DNA of 64,000 nucleotides, from NCBI GenBank assembly GCA_916610825.1, contig OU744448.1, positions 12,252,436-12,316,435 of the forward strand, written 5' to 3'. Source of the stretch: Haliclystus octoradiatus. Taxonomy: Eukaryota > Cnidaria > Staurozoa > Stauromedusae > Haliclystidae. The notes below the pieces were generated by a model. It worked only from the letters and a program-made list of their open reading frames with translations, made no database searches and had not been told where the DNA came from. Positions 57,401-64,000 of the stretch are shown piece after piece; position 1 is the stretch's first letter; every line of letters starts with the position of its first letter. The position numbers and the translations under genes are program-made.

Positions 57401-60400
57401 TTCTTGTTCAGCGTTTCAAATCTGACTTCCAAGGATTAATTAGTATCATTATCTGTTCTTTTCAGGGCTTGTTATTTACACAGGACATGAATCAAAGCTT
57501 TTACAGGTGATCTTACAGTTTTATGAAAGTGAATGTTAATTCATATCCGATTTTGCCTATATTTGTCTTATAAAAACGACGTAACATAATAACATACTGT
57601 ACTTATAAATAAACTACAATTTTAAAGAAAGGAATTATATTTTGTGCTTGTTTAGTTCTCAGACAACCTTAACTCTATAGACAGTGTTTATCATTGTATT
57701 ATACAGTAGGAACCAAAGGTGACTGGTGTATCACTAGTCAATTGTTAATAAAAGTTACATTGTTTCTTTCCATTGTTATTTAGAATGCCACTGCTGCACC
57801 AATCAAGAGATCCAATGTTGATCACATGACAAATATTCAAATTATGTTTCTTTTTGCTTTACTTCTTGTCCTTGGCTTATTGAGTGCCATTGGTAGTACA
57901 GTATGGAATAGTAAGTAATTTATGCTTAACAACTATTGGGTATGATGTAATAACTGTTGCTAAATGAGAGAATTTCTTTCAAATCAGACCCCGTGATTTA
58001 TTTCGATGTCATATGCAATGCTTAACCCTGCTTCTGTGTACGGTAATCCATCGTAATCATTTTTTAGCGTCCGACCCTCAACATCCGGTCTAGGCTATTT
58101 GTATAACTCAATGTAAGTAAATAATATATTTTCTTTGTGGTATTGTTTTGTACCCAATTTCGTAATCACGAAAATTTTTACTACGGTATAAATACTTTGT
58201 AATTTTGATGTATTATTCTTATTAACCTGAAGATGCAATCAAGCTATTGCGAAATGTTGTTTAAACCCAAGTCTGTTTATTTTTTGTCGCTATCCTATAT
58301 CCTGAAAAATTAAAAAACTGCTGATCCAAATGACAATCAGCTTTCAGAATGATCATTTCGACGTTCAGCTCAATATGCAGATATATTTTTATCAATATTT
58401 AAGGTCCACCAAAAGAGATACAAGTCTCTAAAGTCAAAAGAATGCAAACATGAATTTTTTCAAGCGGCTACACCTCTTTACGGATCAGCTTAGATAGGAT
58501 TATCGTTGTGGGTAGTCTCTGCGTGCTCTCTCTGTATAGTCGATGGGAATTAAAAATACCTTTGTCTACGAAAGGTCGTAAAGAGGTGCCAACCGCAAAA
58601 ACACTTAAAAGAAAAAACTAAAAACTTTTGACTTCAGGGATTTATATCTTTTTTGTTGGATCTCAAATCTAGATAAAATATTTATGTACATCTTGATCTG
58701 AGTGTTGAATCAATCATTCTGAAAACAGATAGAAACTTGGAATGTTTAGTGTTTTTTCTGGTGTAAACCTTCTTGTGGAAAATAAACGGGTCCCTGGTGG
58801 CGGAAAAAGAGTGATACACAAAAAGATAATGATCGCACAAAGTAAAAAAGCAAAAGGAACATGTACGGATAGAACATTTTTCTCCATCTAAAGAAGTAAT
58901 CTCCCAATATCTGGGATATACACTTTATGTGGAGTTTGTAAATAATGACTGGAAATAATAATTGTAAATAATGGAAGGAATAATAGCTTTGAAGAAAATT
59001 TTGAAAAATCAAAGGAAAATCTTTTATCTGACCCTTTATCAGATATTTTACTTATCTTTTATCTTTGTTTTTACATTTTTTTCTACCAGAAATTGCATTG
59101 ATTATATTCTTATTTTTACCTCAGAAAAACACAGTGATTGGTACTTAGGATTCTCAGGTTTGTAGAATATATGTTATCAATTTGACTCAAAATATGTAAA
59201 TACAGTCAAATCTACAATATATGCATGCAAGTAATATATATACAATCAGTGTAAGGGTTAAAAATGATCAGTTGCTGTGGTGTTGTATTTGTTGATATCG
59301 CTGGAGAAACAATGATTTAAAAGTAGAACGGGCTGTTTAAGAAATGACTCATCAAAAGTATAGACAATTAAGCCAATCATGTTTCTCCTATCTCGTAGTT
59401 TGTTTTTGACTCATGGTTATGTAAGTAACAGTAATCACATCATACATGCAAATTCGTTTTTTATCCTCCTTGTTTTTGTCGCCTAGACGAAAATTGATCT
59501 CATAATGCTTTTCGCGCAAGCAATGCAGGGACGCCTTTTGCTCAGCGTAAATTAATATATAATTATCATTGATTGCTTGATCCATCAACAAAGTTCATCA
59601 ACCAGCGCTAAGAGAAACATACTTGCAGATCTATTTTCACCATTTTTGAAGTGTCCTTGATCGGATTCTTTGCCATTTCGTGAGCAAACAGCAAACACGA
59701 GCATCAACGAAAATATTTCGTAGCTTAAGAGGTCGGAATGGAAGGAATAATAGCTTTGAAGAAAATTTTGAAAAATCGAAGGAAGATCTTTTATCAGACC
59801 CTTTATCAGATCTTTTACTTATCTATCAGAGTCCAAGCAGGCGATTTGATTAGGACGATCTACGTTAAGCAGGAACACATCAAACAGCGGCAGTCAAATT
59901 GCTCACAGCCTTCGTGCAGACCTTAAGGGCGATAACACTGATCTTCTTTATAGATCAATGGACAAACACCAGGAAACTTATTTGTATCCCTGAAATATGC
60001 ATGCAGGCTTAGATAGCAATCACGGTATTGGCAAAAGGTGTCCATACTGGTCATCTGTGCAATGTCTGACTTGGTTTTTTCTATTTATTCAATCCTGCAT
60101 ATGAAGGCCACCTGCGTATAATGGCCAATTTATCTACCTATCGTCATAGATGACTGTTATACACTATACAGGTTTCATTGTAACTGATTAACTTCTAGCT
60201 GTTTTCGAAGCATTATACTGTTTTCTAGCTTAGTTGTGGTAGTTCTTGCTTCTTCTATCATAGCATGATCATAGTCAACCATGAGTCATAATGTAACATG
60301 GCTATTTTGATACTTATGTACAGTTGATATCAATATATGCAGAATGTTTTAACTTCTAACATTTGTATTGAACCAGGAGAAAGTCACCCAAGCACAATAT

Positions 60401-63400
60401 CAGTGAATGTTATAACATTTTTTGTTTGTTTTCTAGAGCTGAAACCTCAAAATTTTGGATTCACATTCTTAACATTTGTCATTCTTTATAATAATCTAAT
60501 ACCAATCAGTTTACCAGTTACGCTAGAGGTAATAACATTTTTGATTACTAGATAATATTTTCTTTTGAGGATTTTTTCACTAACATTTAAAGGGGCAAAA
60601 TTGACCGGTGGGCTCTACGTGTTTAGAGTCACATGCGTGTTTGTCGTTTGTATTGTTTCTGTACCTGAAACCATGTTGAAACTTGAAATTTGAAGCCATG
60701 CTAATCCGTAAAGGACATTGATCGATGAATTTACGCTAAGCTTAATTCAAAATGAGCTTGTAGTGACCGCGGGTCAATGTTGCTTCTTTAAACATGCTTT
60801 TAGCTGCTTCCCGATTCCTTTCATTGCTGAGGTTCAATTTTGATTGTGATGCTTTGCAGAGGAAATCTTGGTGATTTAGTGACAATATCATTAATTCCTT
60901 TTGAGAGATTACTGTGGAGCATGGCATCTTTGATGTGGAATTATAACAAAACAAACATTTGAATTGTATGTCCTTCAAAAATTACTCAAGTCACATGGTT
61001 TGTTCTCCAGTCCTTATACCTCTATGATCCCAAAATCAACATGGGTCTGGCTCTTGTCTATTGATTTAGAATTATTCACAATAAGGGTTCTATTTTACTT
61101 TGATGACATGCCCATTCCATGTAGGCAATAATAAATGTACCAGTGTTGTTTGCATGCCTGGATCCATCTAACTTGCCATTCTGAAGCTGTTAAAAGATTT
61201 CATTCATGTAAAATGGGAACAGTTCATGAATAGTTCATGAAAAGTAATAAAAACAGCTATATTTATGTTCACTTTGATTTGGCCGTTGAAGTTAAATTGT
61301 TCCATCAATACAGTAGTTAGTAAGTTATGCTACCACCACCCAGAGAGTGTACCTTTACACAGACTTGTATATATGTGCTTATTTAAAGATTTTGAAAACT
61401 TACTACCTTTCTATATTTATTTTCAGGTTGTAAAATTTATTCAAGCTATGTTTATAAACCTGGTAAGTTTTCATATCTTTAATAATTTGAATGAAGTGAA
61501 CTATTAACACATTATATTGCTGATGGATGGTACAGTCAAACCTTAATAACAGCCACCTCTATATAGTGGTCATCTATCTATACATAGACAATCAGTTTAC
61601 CTAGATCTAATTGGTGGTTGATATATACAGGTTTTTCTGTTTAAATGCTCTGTTTTGCTTTCTTATCAAAGGATCTTGAGTTATATTATGAAGACAACGA
61701 TACACCAGCAATGGCTAGGACATCAAATCTTAATGAAGAACTTGGACAGGTAATTAGGCTATGCCATTCTTGCTGTATTTTAATTATTATAAGTCAGCAA
61801 CAACAAGAGCAAACAGCATTCCTTTGTTTCTGGCCAGGGTCCGACAAAAACAGGAATCCTGGAATCCTACCCCTGCGAAAAACAGTTCAGTAGTTCATGA
61901 ACAGTTTATGAACAGTTCATAAATGTTAAATGGCTCCAATTTTCCTGAACTGTTCATGAACTCCTGAACTGTTTTCGCAGGGGTAGATTCCGGAAGGTTA
62001 AAGCAGATTCAGAAGAAAATTGATATTTCAATGATTTATTTGTCAAACATCAACAAAAAACTTCAAAAGAAAATGTTGAACTGCCTCTAGGATTCCAGAA
62101 GGGTGAACCTTTTGTGTTGGACCCTGTTTCTGGCCCTTTAATGTAGGTAAAACAGCAACTTTTAATAAAAGTGTAATATTTTCCAATGTGAGAAGACTGA
62201 GCTGGATTACAATTTTTCGAAGAAAATAAGGCCTCAGTAGGACACAGCTGGATGGATCAAGACTAGTTCAGACCTTGTGATTGTCAGATGACAAGATGTG
62301 ATCAAATAGTGGTGTAGAAATTGTGAAATAGGAAGAAGCTCATTAAGTTGATCGATTTCGTTATTTTTCGGGCAACAAACAACCTCCTACTATTCAGCAT
62401 TCGTAGATACTTTGCTATGTTTGCTGGGTTCAAGCCGCAGGCACAGCACCGGGGCATTATTTGCCCTCCCTATCACATTCAAAAGAGACATATGGTGGTA
62501 AGTATTATAGGAATTTATAAAACCATCCAATGTGATGCTGATCGCTGATTGGTTATTTTTGATGTTTGTGTCAGGCTGCTTAAAATCGTAAAATTACCGT
62601 TTTTGGCTTGAAGCTCAGAAATCTAAAAATAAAATTCCCTTATTTAATGTTTCTGTTCATAGTTCATACAGTAGTTTTGTTTTGTTGATAAACGCCAAAG
62701 ATACGATACAATAAAATTCAATATTTCACTGCTTTAAAGGCATAAACGCGTAGGATCCTGTACACAAATAGCTGAATAATACTTGAATTCTTCTACATTA
62801 ATAATGTATTCAGACTTAACCAATTCTTTTTGCGTTTGTTTTCAATCTATTTTATTCCATTTTTATAACTTGTCGTAGCTTTCTCAGAAAGCCCAGCGGC
62901 TTGTTTGTATTGTAAATCCTCTCTTATTTTAGTCTCTACAATGAGGAGATTTCAGGAGAGTTTAGATATGATCATTAGTTTTTGCTTTTTAATGTCAAAA
63001 TAAACAGGTTACTTATTTTATAAAACAAATAGAAAACGGTAATCCGTGTTAAGTACTCTGATATAGACGCTTTGGGTGCTATGAGACAAGGCCATAACAT
63101 TTGCCTGGCGGCTTGTGAATTTTTAAGCCTCTTTCTTCAGGTCTCATTACGCACCCAGCGTGCTGGTATCAGAGTACATAAAACTCAGCACCGTTTTCCA
63201 TTAGTTAAATAGGAATGTACTGCTAATCCAATACGGTTGGTGCTTATTTGGTGGCTGTGATAGATAAGGTCCTTTCAATTACGAGTTAAATCAAATGGAG
63301 ACCACCATCCAAGTACTGTACCAATACCAAACAGTACTGCAGTACATGAAGCCAAGTCTAATGCCACATATAAATAGCAAACGTTATCTGATAACTGATG

Positions 63401-63580
63401 TCTCTTATTTTGATTGTACTGTGTTACTTTATATTGTTGGCTTCAGATGTTGTTAACTTTTCATTGATAACATTCTCAATTCCTCTGTCAGGTCAAGTAT
63501 ATTTTTTCTGATAAAACTGGAACACTCACAAGGAATATTATGGAATTCAGAAAGTTTTCTGTAGCTGGAAAATCATACGG
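45380..63580 (+). CDS. ATP8A-type P4-ATPase (phospholipid flippase), first 18 exons
   Basis: P4-ATPase that moves aminophospholipids to the cytoplasmic leaflet, normally with a CDC50 partner. Exons: 45380-45437, 47712-47823, 48243-48342, 50646-50744, 51819-51864, 52874-52914, 52999-53072, 53467-53536, 55329-55382, 55917-55990, 56930-57000, 57466-57506, 57784-57910, 59125-59157, 60437-60528, 61427-61462, 61672-61749, 63492-63580. All have AG/GT boundaries and one continuous frame of 431 codons plus 2 nt. Landmarks in order: an ...[11 protein letters not shown] start, TM1 with FLLIALLQ joined to [14 protein letters not shown]-domain [12 protein letters not shown]3, TM4 with [25 protein letters not shown] and DKTGT. 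The phosphorylated Asp is residue 409 of the model, as in human ATP8A1. The gene continues past the right edge. The first exon ([19 protein letters not shown]) is the least certain part. Confidence 0.9.
46028..46174. mobile_element. Short inverted-repeat element in ATP8A-like intron 1
   Basis: TCATGCTCCAGTCTGCAGAT at the left and its inverted copy (ATCTGCAGACTGGATCATGC) at the right, with a second internal pair, TCTCGGGTGCGC, as direct repeats. It has MITE size and layout; no clear target duplication. Confidence 0.5.
47712..50744 (+). CDS. ATP8A-like exons 2-4: N-terminus and TM1-TM2
   Basis: Exons 47712-47823, 48243-48342 and 50646-50744. The first has a Gly/Asn-rich stretch ([11 protein letters not shown]) before [11 protein letters not shown], the conserved lead-in of ATP8 proteins. 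Then [20 protein letters not shown] and [11 protein letters not shown] form TM1; [20 protein letters not shown] to AIKEIIEDL is TM2. The consecutive glutamines at the TM1 end, formed across the exon 3/4 junction, belong to the lipid-entry motif known in this subfamily. Confidence 0.9.
47939..48112. mobile_element. hAT-like MITE, uninterrupted copy
   Basis: Starts CAGGGTCTGACA and ends TTTTGTCGGACCCTG (inverted ends). Flanks TTGCTATT (47931-47938) and ATGCTATT (48113-48120) are a near-perfect 8-bp duplication. The interior matches the MITE at 61835-62126 but lacks that copy's inner insertion. It lies in ATP8A-like intron 2. Confidence 0.75.
48398..48522 (-). mobile_element. tRNA-derived SINE, truncated copy 2
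   Basis: Matches 8221-8345: GCTGAAGTCACCCC, CACATGTGCTTGTTTATTGG, and CACCGACAAGGAATCGAACC at the box B end. The box A half is missing, so this is a truncated SINE and not a tRNA gene. Confidence 0.65.
51819..55990 (+). CDS. ATP8A-like exons 5-10: actuator domain
   Basis: Exons 51819-51864, 52874-52914, 52999-53072, 53467-53536, 55329-55382 and 55917-55990. They read [87 protein letters not shown] and [30 protein letters not shown] is the P4-ATPase dephosphorylation loop (DGET in place of TGES). An hAT-like MITE sits in the intron between exons 8 and 9. Confidence 0.92.
53957..54826. mobile_element. hAT-like non-autonomous transposon, 870 bp
   Basis: Inverted ends TAGTGGTGGGTC and (right, reversed) TAGGGGTGGGTC. 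The perfect 8-bp duplication AGTCAGGT lies at 53949-53956 and 54827-54834. Subterminal arrays of CGATTAATCGATT on both sides are typical hAT transposase-binding layouts. There is no transposase frame inside. It lies in the ATP8A-like intron between exons 8 and 9. Confidence 0.88.
56662..56810. mobile_element. Diverged copy of the CAGGGTCCGACA MITE family, reverse orientation
   Basis: Begins CAGGGTCCGACAAAAATTTC and then CAGCCTTCTGGAATCCTAGA, matching the reverse of the family interior; ends near TTTAACCTTCTGGAAGAACT. The right terminal repeat has decayed. It lies in the ATP8A-like intron between exons 10 and 11. Confidence 0.6.
56930..60528 (+). CDS. ATP8A-like exons 11-15: TM3 and TM4
   Basis: Exons 56930-57000, 57466-57506, 57784-57910, 59125-59157 and 60437-60528. 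They give [53 protein letters not shown] leading into TM3 ([19 protein letters not shown]), [11 protein letters not shown] (a 33-nt exon) and [20 protein letters not shown] as TM4. The PISL motif in TM4 replaces the ion-binding PEGL of other P-type ATPases. Confidence 0.92.
58300..58928. mobile_element. Diverged, partly palindromic relative of the TTAA MITE, in an ATP8A-like intron
   Basis: The right part (about 58600-58928) is a reverse-oriented relative of 10908-11300: TAATCTCCCAATATCTGGGA near 58898 matches the MITE end, and blocks such as CTCTTTTTCCGCC and CAAAAAGATAATGATCGCAC correspond. The left part (58310-58480) is an inverted copy of the same interior block, so the region folds on itself. 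The TTAA flanks are no longer clear. Confidence 0.5.
58971..59063. repeat. 93-bp direct repeat, left copy
   Basis: ATGGAAGGAATAATAGCTTT onward recurs at 59738-59830 with about six differences. The two copies flank the 33-nt exon 14 of the ATP8A-like gene. I cannot assign the repeat to a known element. Confidence 0.75.
59738..59830. repeat. 93-bp direct repeat, right copy
   Basis: Second copy of 58971-59063. It is followed by a somewhat GC-richer stretch (to about 59930) that could be part of the same element but shows no coding signature. Confidence 0.75.
61427..63580 (+). CDS. ATP8A-like exons 16-18: P-domain entry and phosphorylation site
   Basis: Exons 61427-61462 (36 nt, [12 protein letters not shown]), 61672-61749 ([20 protein letters not shown] then NEELGQ) and 63492-63580 ([20 protein letters not shown] then [10 protein letters not shown]). 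DKTGTLT carries the aspartate that is phosphorylated by ATP. The last exon ends phase 2 at GG|GTATG, and the N-domain exons lie beyond the window. Confidence 0.93.
61835..62126. mobile_element. hAT-like MITE containing a second MITE
   Basis: Ends CAGGGTCCGACAAAA and (reversed) CAGGGTCCAACACAAAA. The perfect 8-bp duplication TTTCTGGC lies at 61827-61834 and 62127-62134. Positions 61870-61983 are foreign to the family, see the nested element. It lies in ATP8A-like intron 17. Confidence 0.88.
61870..61983. mobile_element. Nested 114-bp MITE with TA duplication
   Basis: CCCCTGCGAAAAACAGTTCA at the left and its inverted copy TGAACTGTTTTCGCAGGGG at the right, with TA on both sides (61868-61869, 61984-61985). 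The middle is made of GTTCATGAAC repeats. A similar right end (CCTGAACTTTTTTCGCAAGGG) is at about 11453-11473. Confidence 0.85.
63032..63199. mobile_element. Foldback MITE-like element near the DKTGT exon
   Basis: GAAAACGGTAATCCG and GTACTCTGATA at the left pair with inverted copies at the right (GTATCAGAGTAC, CACCGTTTTCC); an inner pair GGGTGCTATGAGAC / GTCTCATTACGCACCC also matches. 168 bp; the target duplication is not clear. Confidence 0.6.
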
Positions 63581-64000
63581 GTATGTTTTCTCATTTCATT
63601 ACAGCTGATATATACAAATTCATAACTTTTAAGTGTTTATTCAATATTTATTGCTTCTAAAATGCTGATTGGAAACAAATTACACCTTATATTACAATAA
63701 GTGGATTGGTAACATCCTTTTAAAGCCACATGCCACTTCAATTTCTCAGGTGTTAACTGTGTTTCACTGTACATTCATGCAAAAGTTATTGACGTTGCTT
63801 AATTACATTGTTGTTATTATATTTCTGAACATTATACTTCTGCTGAATTTCATTGTTTTTTCACTGAATGATATTATTTTAATCATTCTTTCGTAGGACT
63901 GTACTTGTATTGCCATTTTATTCATGTATTTGTGTATGGCAAAAGAGGGACAACACATTCCTATAGTCTGACTGTCTATGCTACTTCTGTTATTTTATTT

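Noticed and set aside
62348..62548. A 66-codon frame as an exon between ATP8A-like exons 17 and 18
   Set aside because: Exons 17 and 18 join directly as [17 protein letters not shown], the normal sequence of the family.

Overview
The window is AT-rich animal genomic DNA with short exons, phase-1 domain exons, canonical GT-AG introns and many transposable-element relics. Nothing bacterial is present. The gene families (an SVEP1-like protein, a fibulin-1-like protein, a PAN/TSP1 protein and an ATP8A-type flippase) fit a marine invertebrate. An ascidian or other invertebrate deuterostome is plausible, but the sequence alone does not settle the species. I built four protein-coding gene models by hand from splice sites, reading-phase continuity and domain signatures.

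Layout. (1) 239-13901, minus strand: 5' part of an SVEP1-like secreted adhesion protein. Visible order is signal peptide, VWA, EGF-like, GCC2/GCC3 (ephrin-receptor-like), three sushi, two HYR, one sushi, a linker with an RRRR site, three GCC2/GCC3, six EGF. The gene runs off the left edge. (2) 16194-24751, minus strand: a complete fibulin-1-like gene of 11 exons and 552 codons: signal peptide, two anaphylatoxin-like exons, six EGF modules and the fibulin C-terminal module. (3) 27551-37106, plus strand: a five-exon secreted protein with a PAN/apple-like N-terminus, two TSP1 exons and a cysteine-poor C-terminal domain I do not recognise. The first TSP1 exon carries a one-base insertion that breaks the frame. 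(4) 45380 to beyond the right edge, plus strand: first 18 exons of a P4-ATPase lipid flippase of the ATP8A type, ending just after the DKTGT phosphorylation site. Its Asp is residue 409 of the model.

Genes 1-3 encode extracellular-matrix or secreted modular proteins. Genes 1 and 2 lie in tandem; genes 2 and 3 are divergent around a 2.8 kb spacer. Gene 4 acts in the membrane, and nothing suggests it works with the others.

Mobile DNA fills much of the rest. There is a BEL/Pao-type LTR element with visually identical LTRs and most of pol missing, inserted inside a large inverted-repeat element within intron 1 of gene 3. Several MITE families have target-site duplications readable directly: 8-bp hAT-like, TTAA and TA. 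One is a MITE inside a MITE with an 'empty site' copy elsewhere in the window. There are also tRNA-derived SINEs, two decayed LINE relics, a minisatellite, and a frameshifted pseudogene-like relic at about 40.15-40.62 kb. I saw no non-coding RNA gene, CRISPR array or origin, and found no clearly new biological system. The least familiar items are the C-terminal domain of gene 3 and the relic at 40 kb.
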